Shown one piece after another: positions 44,337 to 53,004 of a stretch of 64,000 nt of DNA. The number at the start of each line of letters is the position of its first letter. Within the stretch, counting starts at the first letter, position 1. The translations under genes and the position numbers were made by a program. Source of the DNA: Hydrogenophaga sp. NFH-34 (GTDB taxonomy: Bacteria > Pseudomonadota > Gammaproteobacteria > Burkholderiales > Burkholderiaceae_C); the NCBI RefSeq assembly GCF_021401345.1, contig NZ_JACBGE010000009.1, positions 114,813 through 178,812 on the forward strand. Direction: 5' to 3'. A model generated the notes under the pieces. That model was given only the letters and a program-made list of their open reading frames with translations. It ran no database searches and was not told where the DNA came from.

Positions 44337-45773
44337 TCAGAAATCGTCGCCGCCGCCCGCCAGGGTTTCGAAGCGCGTGAGCATGTTCAGGAAGGCGAGT
44401 TTCACTATGCCCGTGGGGCCATTGCGCTGTTTGCCGATGATGATCTCGGCCACGCCCGGCTCCTTGCAGTTCTCGCGGTTGTAGTACTCGTCGCGGTAGA
44501 TGAACATGATGATGTCCGCATCCTGCTCGATGGCGCCCGATTCACGCAGGTCGGACATCATGGGGCGCTTGTCGGTGCGCTGCTCGACCGAACGGTTCAG
44601 CTGCGACAGCGCGATCACCGGGCACTGCAGCTCCTTGGCCAGCATCTTCAACCCCCGGGAGATTTCCCCCAGCTCCGTGGCGCGGTTGTCACCCCCATCG
44701 GAGTTGGAGCCGCTCATGAGCTGCAGGTAGTCGACCACGATCAGCCCCAGCTTGCCGCACTGCCGGGCCAGCCGCCGCGCATTCGCGCGCAGCTCACTCG
44801 GCGTCAGACCCGGCGTTTCGTCGATGTGCAGCGACACGTTGCGCAGCTTCTCGATGGCTTCGGTCAGGCGCGGCCATTCGTCGTCGGTGAGCTTGCCGGT
44901 GCGCAGATGCCCCTGGTTGATGCGACCGATCGAGCCGACCACCCGCACCGCCAACTGGGCGGCACCCATTTCCATGGAGAAGACGGCCACCGGCAGGCCC
45001 TCGTTGAGCGCAACGTGCTCGGCGATGTTGATGGCGAAGGCGGTCTTGCCCATGGAAGGCCGGGCCGCCAGCACCACCAGATCGCCCGCCTGGAGCCCCG
45101 AGGTCATGCGATCGAGATCGATGAAACCGGTCGGCACCCCCGTCACATCGTTCGGGTTGTCGGCCATTTCCTGTACGCGGTCGAGCAGGTCGACGACCAG
45201 GCGGTCCATCGACTGGAAGCCCTCCTTCATCCGGGAGCCTTCTTCACCGATCTTGAAGATCTTCTGCTCGGCCTCGTCCAGGATCTTGGCCACCGGCCGG
45301 CCCTGCGGGCTGAAAGCCGCTGTGGCGATCTCGTCGCTGGCCGTGACCAGCTTGCGCAGGATGGCGCGCTCGCGCACGATTTCGGCGTAGCGCCGGATAT
45401 TCGCCGCGCTGGGCACGTACTGCGCCAGTGAATTCAGGTAGGCCAGTCCGCCCGCCTCTTCCGCCTTGCCCTGGTTCTGCAGGTGCTCGAACACCGTCAC
45501 CACGTCGGCGGGCTTGCCCGCGTTGACCAGGGTCGCGATGGCCGAATAGGCGAGCTTGTGCTCGTAGCGGTAGAAATCCGAGTCGTTGACCAAATCGGCC
45601 ACCCGGTCCCAGGCGCCGTTGTCGAGCAGCAGCCCCCCGACCACGCTGGATTCGGCCTCGATCGAATGGGGCGGCACGCGCAACTGGGCGATCTGGCGGT
45701 CGCCGGCCGCGTAATCGGCGTCGTCCAGCCCCGCGTCAAAGGCCGATGGAGGGGAGGAATACAGGTCGGACAT
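44337..45773 (-). CDS. dnaB: Replicative DNA helicase DnaB
   Basis: 478-aa hexameric 5'-3' helicase. N-terminal primase-interaction domain (35-140), linker, then RecA-like ATPase with Walker A ARPSMGKT at 237-244, Walker B in LGLIVVDYLQLM, and the ELQCPVIALSQLNRSVEQR and ADIIMFIYRDEYYN segments. No intein. Downstream of rplI with a terminator between, so probably its own promoter. Confidence 0.97.
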   Translation of the reverse strand: MSDLYSSPPSAFDAGLDDADYAAGDRQIAQLRVPPHSIEAESSVVGGLLLDNGAWDRVADLVNDSDFYRYEHKLAYSAIATLVNAGKPADVVTVFEHLQNQGKAEEAGGLAYLNSLAQYVPSAANIRRYAEIVRERAILRKLVTASDEIATAAFSPQGRPVAKILDEAEQKIFKIGEEGSRMKEGFQSMDRLVVDLLDRVQEMADNPNDVTGVPTGFIDLDRMTSGLQAGDLVVLAARPSMGKTAFAINIAEHVALNEGLPVAVFSMEMGAAQLAVRVVGSIGRINQGHLRTGKLTDDEWPRLTEAIEKLRNVSLHIDETPGLTPSELRANARRLARQCGKLGLIVVDYLQLMSGSNSDGGDNRATELGEISRGLKMLAKELQCPVIALSQLNRSVEQRTDKRPMMSDLRESGAIEQDADIIMFIYRDEYYNRENCKEPGVAEIIIGKQRNGPTGIVKLAFLNMLTRFETLAGGGDDF

Positions 45774-45896
45774 GGCGGATCAGATCAAAGGGGCATGGTA
45801 CGCCGTCGGCGCGCCGGTGTCATGGGACAACCCTGTGGACAAACCGTGGACGGGCTGTGCAGCGCCGAGGACAAGTGCATGCCCATTCCGGCCCAC

Positions 45897-45933
45897 AAAC
45901 AAAAAAGGCCGCCGGCCCGGAGGCTGGCGGCCC
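45897..45933 (-). terminator. Terminator of the rpsF-priB-rpsR-rplI operon
   Basis: Minus strand: GGCCGCC-AGCCTCCGGGCC-GGCGGCC stem (complement of 45907-45932) followed by TTTTTTGTTTG, 25 bp after the rplI stop. Confidence 0.82.
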
Positions 45934-45957
45934 TGGCCGGCCGAGCCGGCAGTGCGA

Positions 45958-46410
45958 TCAGGCGGTTTCGCCCAGCACCGTGACGGCGACGTCCACGTTC
46001 ACGTCGGTGTGCAGATGCACCTGGACGGTGTAGTCACCCACGGCCTTGAGCGGACCGTTGGGCAGACGCACCTGGGACTTGGCCACGGAGAAGCCTTGCT
46101 TGTTCAGCTCTTCGGCCACGTCGTGGTTGGTCACGGAACCGAACAGTCGGCCGTCGACGCCGGCCTTCTGGGTCAGCTTCAGGGTCAGGGCAGCGACCTT
46201 CTCACCCAGGGACTGGGCTTCGGCGAGCTTGGCCGCAGCGGCCTTTTCCAGATCGGCACGGCGGGCTTCGAACTCCGCCACGGCGGTGGCGGTGGCGCGG
46301 CGGGCACGGCCGGACGGGATCAGGAAGTTGCGGGCATAGCCGTCCTTGACCTTGACCACATCACCCAGAGCGCCCAGGTTGACAACTTTGTCGAGCAGAA
46401 TGATTTGCAT
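45958..46410 (-). CDS. rplI: 50S ribosomal protein L9
   Basis: 150-aa L9, standard bacterial length: N-terminal domain [32 protein letters not shown] is the family signature, then a long helix and a C-terminal domain. Binds 23S rRNA. Last gene of the operon; terminator follows. Confidence 0.97.
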   Translation of the reverse strand: MQIILLDKVVNLGALGDVVKVKDGYARNFLIPSGRARRATATAVAEFEARRADLEKAAAAKLAEAQSLGEKVAALTLKLTQKAGVDGRLFGSVTNHDVAEELNKQGFSVAKSQVRLPNGPLKAVGDYTVQVHLHTDVNVDVAVTVLGETA

Positions 46411-46426
46411 GTCGGTTCTCCCTGTA

Positions 46427-46708
46427 TCAGACGCGGTGCTGATCGCTGTAGGGCAGCAGCGCCAGGAAACGGGCGCGCTTTATGGCCGTGGTGACCTGGC
46501 GCTGGTAGATGGCGCGGGTACCGGTCAGGCGGGCCGGGATGATCTTGCCGTTTTCGGCGATGAAGTCACGCAGGACGTCCACGTCCTTGTAGTCGACTTC
46601 TTCCACACCAGCCACGGTGAAGCGGCAGAAACGCTTGCGCTTGAACAGCAGCGACTGGGTGTTGCGCTTGGGGCGCTTGTCCTTGTTGAAACGCTTGGGT
46701 GCAGCCAT
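46427..46708 (-). CDS. rpsR: 30S ribosomal protein S18
   Basis: 93 aa, complete; [26 protein letters not shown] and [20 protein letters not shown] are S18 hallmarks. It heterodimerises with S6, encoded first in the operon. 16 bp before rplI. Confidence 0.97.
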   Translation of the reverse strand: MAAPKRFNKDKRPKRNTQSLLFKRKRFCRFTVAGVEEVDYKDVDVLRDFIAENGKIIPARLTGTRAIYQRQVTTAIKRARFLALLPYSDQHRV

Positions 46709-46720
46709 GATGGGCCTTTC

Positions 46721-47020
46721 CTATGTCTTGCTGAAATCTTGGATATGAAACGCGGTGCCTTTGCCGTTGCGGGCGTTGGCCAGGAAACCGTGGAACTCGC
46801 AGACCGTCTCCAGCCCTTGCCGGGCCAGCACTTCGGCCAATGCGCCAAAGGCGACGGCCTTGATCTGCAGCTTCACCGTTCGCGGCGTGTCCAGTTCGGT
46901 GATCACCGATTCGTGCTCCAGCACGAGATTGATCACCGGTATGCCTGCCGGGGTGTAGCGCAGGCCTTGTACCTGCACCACCGCAGCCGTGAGGCTGCAC
47001 CGGTTGAGCGGCTGGTTCAC
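46721..47020 (-). CDS. priB: Primosomal replication protein N (PriB)
   Basis: 99-aa single-strand-DNA-binding OB-fold protein: RYTPAGIPVINLVLEHES, VKLQIKAVAFGALAEVLARQ and CEFHGFLANARNGKGTAFHIQDF match PriB. It helps restart stalled forks with PriA/DnaT and lies, as usual, between rpsF and rpsR, near dnaB. The start is uncertain: the GTG at 47018-47020 is used because it aligns best with family N-termini; a TTG at 47039-47041, 5 nt after the rpsF stop, would add 7 residues (LSVPGPG). No clear ribosome site at either, suggesting coupling to rpsF. Confidence 0.85.
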   Translation of the reverse strand: MNQPLNRCSLTAAVVQVQGLRYTPAGIPVINLVLEHESVITELDTPRTVKLQIKAVAFGALAEVLARQGLETVCEFHGFLANARNGKGTAFHIQDFSKT

Positions 47021-47046
47021 GCCGGGGCCGGGCACCGACAACGAAC

Positions 47047-47418
47047 TCAGGCGGCGGCCTGCTCCTGCGACTGGGCAGCCTTGCGCGCTTCTTCGCGCTC
47101 GACCGACTTCATCATCGAGGAAGGACCGGTTTCGGCCTTCTTCTTCTGCACGGTCAGCTGACGCAGCACGGCGTCGTTGAACTTGAACGCGTGTTCGAGT
47201 TCGGCCATGACTTCCAGGCCGGCTTCGATGTTCAGGCACAGGTAGTGGGCCTTGGACAGCTTGTTGATCTGGTAAGCCAGCTGGCGGCGGCCCCAGTCTT
47301 CAACACGGTGGATCTGGCCGCCACCGGCGGTGATCATGCCCTTGTAGCGCTCCAGCATGGCCGGAACCTGTTCGCTTTGATCCGGGTGGATCAGCAAAAC
47401 GATTTCGTAATGACGCAT
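47047..47418 (-). CDS. rpsF: 30S ribosomal protein S6
   Basis: 123 aa with a family-typical [25 protein letters not shown] start and the [22 protein letters not shown] segment. The C-terminal tail ([30 protein letters not shown]) is a longer, Glu/Gln-rich tail as in many betaproteobacteria. Promoter with TATAAT on the minus strand upstream; AAGGAGAG ribosome site. First gene of the operon. Confidence 0.97.
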   Translation of the reverse strand: MRHYEIVLLIHPDQSEQVPAMLERYKGMITAGGGQIHRVEDWGRRQLAYQINKLSKAHYLCLNIEAGLEVMAELEHAFKFNDAVLRQLTVQKKKAETGPSSMMKSVEREEARKAAQSQEQAAA

Positions 47419-47486
47419 GGACTCTCCTTGTGGATGGTAAAAACCGCCCCCGGCGTCTGATCGGGGTGCGGCAAGGCAAGCCCATG

Positions 47487-47492
47487 ATTATA
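47487..47492 (-). promoter_or_regulatory. -10 element of the rpsF operon promoter
   Basis: A perfect minus-strand TATAAT lies 69 nt before the rpsF ATG, preceded by a G-rich stretch. The -35 is poor (GTGATA-like region at the usual distance). The 167-bp gap up to the symporter stop contains no gene. Confidence 0.5.
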
Positions 47493-47585
47493 ACCAATCC
47501 CCCGATTCCTATCACACAGCGCCCGGCTGGGGGGACCAACGGGCCGGTTTTCCGGCGCGCTGAGGTGCCCGCACGCGCCCTGCTC

Positions 47586-49709
47586 TCAGTCGACCCGGAG
47601 GTTCGGGTAGCGCACATGCTCCACCAGTTCCTGGATCGGGCGGCTGGGTGCCGGCGTCACCAGACTGACCAGGATGATCACCGCAAAACCCAGCGGCACG
47701 CCGAACACGCCGGCCGATATGGGCTGGATGCCCCACCAAAGCTCGATGGGTGAGGTGACGCCAAAGATCCCACGCAGCCAGGGCTGGGTCGTCACCATGT
47801 AGTAGAACGTGACGCCCAGGCCCGCAATCATGCCCAGCGACGCCGCGATCCCGGTGGCGCGCTTCCAGAAGATACCCAGCACCAGGGCCGGGAAAAAGGC
47901 CGCCGCCGCAAACGAGAACGCCGCCGAAACCAGGAACAGGATGTCCGCCGGCTTCTGCGCCGCGACATAGGCCGCCAGCAAGGCGACCACCAGCAACAGC
48001 ACTTTGGAGATGGTCACCCGGCGCACGGTGGAGGCATTCGGGTCGATCATCTTGTAGTACAGGTCGTGGCTGAGGGCGTTGGCAATGGTCAGCAGCAGCC
48101 CGTCAGCGGTCGACAGCGCGGCAGCCAGCCCGCCGGCGGCCACCAGGCCCGAGATCACGTACGGCAGGCCCGCGATTTCGGGCGTGGCCAGCACGATGAT
48201 GTCCCCGCCGATGGTCATTTCGTTAAGCTGCAGGATGTTGTCCTTGTTGACGTCCACCACCGACAGCAACGAGGGGTCGACCTTGTTCCAGGCGGCCACC
48301 CACTGGGGCAACTGGTCAAACGGCGTGCCCACCAGCACATGAAAGACCTCGTACTTGACCAGCACCGCCAGGGCCGGCGCCGTGAAGTACAGCAGGAAGA
48401 TGAAAAACAGCGACCAGGTCACCGACTGCCGGGCCTCTTTGACGCTGGGCACGGTGTAGTAGCGCATGAGGATGTGCGGCAACGCGGCCGTGCCCACCAT
48501 CAGGCAGAAAATCAGCGCCAGGAAGTTGCGGCGCGATTCGTCGTAGGTCTTGCGGGCCGCCGCGTCGCCGTCCGGATCGCCGGCGTACTGGGCCGCGTGC
48601 GGCGGCATGCCGTTGAGCGGTCGGGCCTTGGTTTCGGCCGCGGCCTTGGCGCGGGTCCAGGCGGCCCTGGCCGCTGCCTCATCCCTGGGCAGGGCGGCCA
48701 GCGCCTTCTCCGCATCGGCGATGGTTCCCATCGGCGCGTTGGCGGCCTTCAACCGGCTCAGTTGGGCTTCCGCTGCGGCCCGATCGGCCGCCAGCGCGGC
48801 CGCCGGGTCCTTGAGTTTGTCGTCCAGAACGGCGGCGCGCTGGCGGTAGATCTCGCGCACCTCCAGCTCCTTGGCATCGCTGGCGAGCAGCTTTTCCTTG
48901 GCCGTCACCTTCTCCAACTGGTAACCGTAGACCGCCTGCGGCACGGGCACGCTGGTCTGCTTCACCGAGAGCCACACCACCGGGATCATGTAGGCGACGA
49001 TCAGGATGATGTACTGGGCCACCTGGGTCCAGGTCACTGCGCGCATGCCGCCCAGGAACGAACACACCAGAATCCCGCCCAGACCGAGGAAGATGCCCAG
49101 CTCGAACGCCACGCCGGTCAGGCGCGATGTGATCAGCCCCACGCCATAGATCTGCGCCACCACGTAGGTAAAGGAACACAGAATGGCCGCGCAGATGCCC
49201 AGAAAGCGCGGCAGATTGCCGCCGTAGCGCTCACCCAGAAAGTCGGGAATGGTGAATTGCCCGAACTTGCGCAGATAGGGCGCCAGCAACAGCGCCACCA
49301 GGCAATACCCCCCGGTCCAACCCATGATGAAGGCCAGGCCGCTGTAGCCCGTGAGATAGAGCGTGCCAGCCATGCCGATGAACGAAGCCGCTGACATCCA
49401 GTCGGCCCCGGTGGCCATGCCGTTGTAGACCGCCGGCACCCGGCGGCCCGCCACGTAGTATTCGACGGCGTCGGTGGTCCGGCTCATGATGCCGATGCCC
49501 GCATACAGACCGATGGTGGCCAGCAGGAAGATGAAGCCGATCCACTCGCGCGACAGGCCGACCTGCTCCAGCAGCGCCAGCGCGATCACGAACACCGCGA
49601 AGCCCCCGGTGTACCAGCGGTAGACCTTGTTGAGCTGCTGCTTGAAGGCCTTGTTGGACCCGCGACGGCCAGGGGCGCCGGAAGGCGCGGTGTCATAGGG
49701 GCCGGCCAT
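47586..49709 (-). CDS. VC_2705-type sodium:solute symporter (acetate/cation symporter-like)
   Basis: 707-aa SLC5/SSS symporter. The family core is intact: AGRRVPAVYNGMATGADWMSAASF, GWTGGYCLVALLLAPYLRKFGQFTIPDF, and AAALSTADGLLL (Na2-site Ser/Thr). Two insertions enlarge it: a charged coiled-coil loop at about 263-395, and an EF-hand-like loop in the segment before AAALST (Asp486, Asn488, Asp490, hydrophobic 493, Glu497). The family serves acetate and similar monocarboxylates; substrate not provable here. It is downstream of DUF4212 (19 bp upstream on the minus strand), its usual small partner. A paralog ends the window. Confidence 0.9.
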   Translation of the reverse strand: MAGPYDTAPSGAPGRRGSNKAFKQQLNKVYRWYTGGFAVFVIALALLEQVGLSREWIGFIFLLATIGLYAGIGIMSRTTDAVEYYVAGRRVPAVYNGMATGADWMSAASFIGMAGTLYLTGYSGLAFIMGWTGGYCLVALLLAPYLRKFGQFTIPDFLGERYGGNLPRFLGICAAILCSFTYVVAQIYGVGLITSRLTGVAFELGIFLGLGGILVCSFLGGMRAVTWTQVAQYIILIVAYMIPVVWLSVKQTSVPVPQAVYGYQLEKVTAKEKLLASDAKELEVREIYRQRAAVLDDKLKDPAAALAADRAAAEAQLSRLKAANAPMGTIADAEKALAALPRDEAAARAAWTRAKAAAETKARPLNGMPPHAAQYAGDPDGDAAARKTYDESRRNFLALIFCLMVGTAALPHILMRYYTVPSVKEARQSVTWSLFFIFLLYFTAPALAVLVKYEVFHVLVGTPFDQLPQWVAAWNKVDPSLLSVVDVNKDNILQLNEMTIGGDIIVLATPEIAGLPYVISGLVAAGGLAAALSTADGLLLTIANALSHDLYYKMIDPNASTVRRVTISKVLLLVVALLAAYVAAQKPADILFLVSAAFSFAAAAFFPALVLGIFWKRATGIAASLGMIAGLGVTFYYMVTTQPWLRGIFGVTSPIELWWGIQPISAGVFGVPLGFAVIILVSLVTPAPSRPIQELVEHVRYPNLRVD

Positions 49710-49712
49710 GGC

Positions 49713-49973
49713 TCAGTCCTCCTCCTCGTCGACACCGTGTTCGATGTCGAGCCGGTTCATGTGCCACGCGTAGTACCCGATGATGAGCACGTACACCACC
49801 AGGGACCCTTGCGCCCCGACCCAGAAACTGAACGGCCAGCCGAAAAAGCGGAAATCGAGATCGCGGGCAAAGTACGCAACGACGAAGGTCGCCACGAACC
49901 AGATGACCAACAGCAGCGCCGTCACATGGAGATTCTTGCGCCAGTAGCGGCGGTGGTTGTCGGTCAGTGCCAT
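49713..49973 (-). CDS. DUF4212 family small membrane protein
   Basis: 86 aa: NHRRYWRKNLHVTALLLVIWFVATFVVAYFARDLDFRFFGWPFSFWVGAQGSLVVYVLIIGYYAWHMNRLDIEHGV is the family pattern, with two membrane helices and a basic N-terminus. It is encoded immediately ahead of the SSS symporter, 3 bp apart, the characteristic VC_2704/VC_2705 pair; it is probably an accessory subunit. ATG 49971-49973. Confidence 0.93.
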   Translation of the reverse strand: MALTDNHRRYWRKNLHVTALLLVIWFVATFVVAYFARDLDFRFFGWPFSFWVGAQGSLVVYVLIIGYYAWHMNRLDIEHGVDEEED

Positions 49974-50073
49974 GTTTCGGCCTCCTTTGCCGGTCGTCTG
50001 TTTGTGGGGGCGGTCGCACTCGAGCCGGCGATTTTCGCGGCCCCGTGCCGATGGCCCGCGCAGCCGGCGCCGC

Positions 50074-50649
50074 TCACACCCGGGCGGCGCCCAGGCCGGT
50101 CTCGCGCTCCAGCTGGGCGGCGACTTTGGGCTCGAACTGCCGCAGATGGTGGATGATCTGGGCCGCCTCCTCGGGCGCCTGCCGGTCCACATGCACCCGG
50201 GCCAGTTGGTACCAGCCGTAGGGACTCAGGGGTTGCAAAGCGGTGTTGCGGCGCAAGGCTTCGGCGGCGGCGTCGAAACGCTGCTGCCGGATCAGGGCCA
50301 GGCCCAGGCCGTACCAGGCCCGATCGCATTGGGGGTCGAGCGCGATGGCCTGCCGGAACGCCTGCTCGGCCGCCTCGGCGTCCCCCTGCTCCTCACGCAG
50401 AAAACCCAGGTTGAACCAGGCCGCCGCACGGTCCGGCGCCACGGCCAGCAGGCGCTCAAGCACATCGCCGGCCTCCCGCTGGCGCCCGGCCTGCGCCAGC
50501 AGATGGGCCTGTGTCGCCAGGGCGTAAGTGTCGGCCGGCTCGGCCTGCAGCCGTTCCTCCACGCGCGCCAGCGCCCGCTCATGAGCGCCCAGGAGCAGCA
50601 GCGCCCGCACCTGCCAGCGCACGAACCCGGCATCCAGTGACCGCCTCAT
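50074..50649 (-). CDS. TPR-repeat protein
   Basis: 191 aa with about five tetratricopeptide units (AWFNLGFLREEQGDAEAAEQAFRQAIALDP and AWYGLGLALIRQQRFDAAAEALRRNTALQP are the clearest). No signal peptide. A cytoplasmic interaction scaffold, function unknown. The start overlaps the stop of the upstream membrane gene (ATGA, 50646-50649). Confidence 0.82.
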   Translation of the reverse strand: MRRSLDAGFVRWQVRALLLLGAHERALARVEERLQAEPADTYALATQAHLLAQAGRQREAGDVLERLLAVAPDRAAAWFNLGFLREEQGDAEAAEQAFRQAIALDPQCDRAWYGLGLALIRQQRFDAAAEALRRNTALQPLSPYGWYQLARVHVDRQAPEEAAQIIHHLRQFEPKVAAQLERETGLGAARV

Positions 50650-50942
50650 TGACACCACTGCACCCCGATACGCAGGCAATGGGAGATCTTGGCCAGCGTC
50701 GCCAGCACCCAGACAAAACCCAGTATCAGAAAGGCCACCAGCGGGAGGTGGCGCTCGATCACCAGCCGCGGCGTGACCCACCGTGCCAGCTTGACAAACG
50801 GTCTGCCGATCTGCTGCAGCACCTGATAGAAGACATTCCGGTCTTTGTTCGGCCCCACCAGCAGCCCGAGCACCCACTGCCCGGCCAGGGCCAGGAGGGC
50901 CACTTCGGTCACGAGTTTGATGGAAGAGATCAGCAACAGCAT
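50646..50942 (-). CDS. Hypothetical inner-membrane protein (YggT-like region)
   Basis: 98 aa with two to three hydrophobic segments (residues about 1-30 and 65-88) around a loop with GPNKDRNVFYQVLQQIGRPFVKLARWVTPR. The middle resembles YggT/Ycf19-type proteins. Followed by the TPR protein with a 4-bp overlap, so the two are probably a functional pair. Role unknown. Confidence 0.7.
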   Translation of the reverse strand: MLLLISSIKLVTEVALLALAGQWVLGLLVGPNKDRNVFYQVLQQIGRPFVKLARWVTPRLVIERHLPLVAFLILGFVWVLATLAKISHCLRIGVQWCQ

Positions 50943-51085
50943 TTTTTTGACCGGCCCGCTGGCGGTGTGCGGCCATTCTTGGGTTTCAGCTTACCAACTT
51001 CTTACGGACACCAACCCGCATTCTCTGACACAGGTCAAACCCCCATAGGGTATTCCCGGGAGCCATCCCGGCGTGGCGAGATAGC

Positions 51086-52963
51086 ATGCCTTCGACCGCC
51101 TTGCCCAAACCGCCCATGCCCAGCCAGCCTCCCCTTCCCCTGATCGCCGCCCTGGCCCGCCACCGGGTTTTCCGCCACCTGCCGGCCGCGCTGCAACGCA
51201 CGCTGGGCACCGAACGGCAACCGCTGCACTGCGCCGCCGGCCAGCACATCGCCAGCGGGCCTGCCCTGCAGCGGCAGCTGTTCTGGGTGCTGCAAGGCGA
51301 AGTGCTGCTGCAGGACGGGGAAGGCCACCCGCTGCTGACGCTCACCGCCGACGAGCTGTTTGGCCTGGACGCCGGCAACGCTTTGCTGGTCAGCGCCGCC
51401 GTGGCGGCCACGGAATGCCAGTTGGTGGTCTGGAACGAGCGCGAACTTCAGACCCTGCTGCGCGAAGCCCCGGCCCTGGCGTTCTTCCTGCCGCCCCTGC
51501 CAGCCGGCGCCCGCCCGGCACCCGCTCCGGCCCCGGCCGGTGACCCGGCGCTCAACCTGATGACCACCCCGGTGCGGGCCCTGATCCGTCGCCCGCCCAT
51601 CACCCTGGCGCCCCAGACCCCGATCCGCGAAGCCGCGCAACTGATGCGGGCGCAGCGCGTGTCCTCGGTGCTGATCACGGAACAGGACCACCTGTTCGGC
51701 CTCATCACCGACCGCGACCTGCGCAACCGGGTCGTTGCCGCCGGCCTGGACACAGAGCGACCGATTGCCGACATTGCCACACTGGCGCCGATGACCATCG
51801 ACGTGCAGAACCCCGCGTTCGACGCCTTGCTGCTGATGGCGCGCCACAACATCCACCACGTGCCGGTGCTCGATGGCGAACGCATCGCCGGCATGATCAC
51901 CGCCACCGACCTGACCGAGCAGCACAGCACCTCGGCGGTCTATCTGGTGGGCGACATCCACAAGCAGACCACGATCGAGGGCCTGCAGTCCATCGCCGCC
52001 AAAACCGCCCGCCTGCAGCAGAACCTGGCGGCGGCAGAGGCCTCGGCCTACAGCACGGGCCACATCGTCACCGCGGTCACCGACGCCATCACGACGCGCC
52101 TGCTGCAAATGGGCGAGGCCCGCTTGGGCCCGGCCCCGGTGGACTATGTCTGGGTGGCCGCCGGCTCGCAGGCGCGCAACGAGCAGACCGCACGCTCCGA
52201 CCAGGACAACTGCCTCGTCATCGACGACGCCTACGACGAAAGCCTCCATGGCGCCTACTTCCGGGATCTGGCGCGTTTCGTCTGCGATGGCCTCGATGCC
52301 TGCGGCTACGTCTACTGCCCGGGCGAGATGATGGCGATGACCGATGCCTGGCGCCAGCCACGCCGGCAGTGGCTGTCGTACTTCGAGCGCTGGACCGGTC
52401 AGCCCGAACCCAAAGCCCTGATGCTGACGTGCGTGTTCTTCGACCTGCGCGCGGTGTCCGGCCACAGCGGTCTGCTCGACGGCCTGCGCCGGGAAGTGCT
52501 GCAACGCACCCAGGGCAACACCCTGTTTCTGGCGCACATGGTGGGCAACGCTCTGCAGCACCAGCCGCCGCTGGGTGTGTTCAAGGGGCTGAGCACCATC
52601 CGCAGCGGCGAGCACAAGGGCACCATCGACCTCAAGCATGCCGGGCTGGTGCCCATCGTGGACCTGGCCCGGGTGTACGCGCTGGCCGGCGGCAACCCCG
52701 CGGTCAACACCTACGACCGCCTGATGGGGGCAGCGGCCGGCGGCGCCATCAGCGAGCAAAGCGCCCGCGATCTGCGCGATGCGCTGGAATTCCTGGCGTT
52801 CGTGCGCATCCAGCACCAGGCCCGTCAAAGCGCCGCCGGGGTGCGGCCGGACAATTTCCTGAACCCGGACGAGCTGTCCAACTTCGAACGCACCCAGCTC
52901 AAGGACGCGTTCACCGTGGTGCATTCGCTGCAGAGCGTGCTGGCCCAGCGCTACCGCTTCTGA
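51086..52963 (+). CDS. cNMP-binding / CBS-pair / DUF294 nucleotidyltransferase-like protein
   Basis: 625 aa, soluble. Domains: cyclic-nucleotide-type cupin (about 25-135), CBS pair (about 163-283: VSSVLITEQDHLFGLITDRDLRNRV and HHVPVLDGERIAGMITATDL), then DUF294 putative GlnD-like nucleotidyltransferase with GSQARNEQTARSDQDN near 360-375, and a helical C-terminal half. Similar proteins couple nucleotide sensing to nucleotidyl transfer; targets unknown. It stands alone on plus between the symporter and the exonuclease operon. ATG 51086 is the family-length start. Confidence 0.88.
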   Translation: MPSTALPKPPMPSQPPLPLIAALARHRVFRHLPAALQRTLGTERQPLHCAAGQHIASGPALQRQLFWVLQGEVLLQDGEGHPLLTLTADELFGLDAGNALLVSAAVAATECQLVVWNERELQTLLREAPALAFFLPPLPAGARPAPAPAPAGDPALNLMTTPVRALIRRPPITLAPQTPIREAAQLMRAQRVSSVLITEQDHLFGLITDRDLRNRVVAAGLDTERPIADIATLAPMTIDVQNPAFDALLLMARHNIHHVPVLDGERIAGMITATDLTEQHSTSAVYLVGDIHKQTTIEGLQSIAAKTARLQQNLAAAEASAYSTGHIVTAVTDAITTRLLQMGEARLGPAPVDYVWVAAGSQARNEQTARSDQDNCLVIDDAYDESLHGAYFRDLARFVCDGLDACGYVYCPGEMMAMTDAWRQPRRQWLSYFERWTGQPEPKALMLTCVFFDLRAVSGHSGLLDGLRREVLQRTQGNTLFLAHMVGNALQHQPPLGVFKGLSTIRSGEHKGTIDLKHAGLVPIVDLARVYALAGGNPAVNTYDRLMGAAAGGAISEQSARDLRDALEFLAFVRIQHQARQSAAGVRPDNFLNPDELSNFERTQLKDAFTVVHSLQSVLAQRYRF

Positions 52964-53004
52964 GCACGGGCGGGCCTTGCGGGCGGCGGGCCCGGTTCAG
53001 AGGT

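Noticed and set aside
46721..47239. Longer priB frame starting at 47239
   Set aside because: It runs through rpsF in another frame; the PriB homology begins after the rpsF stop.
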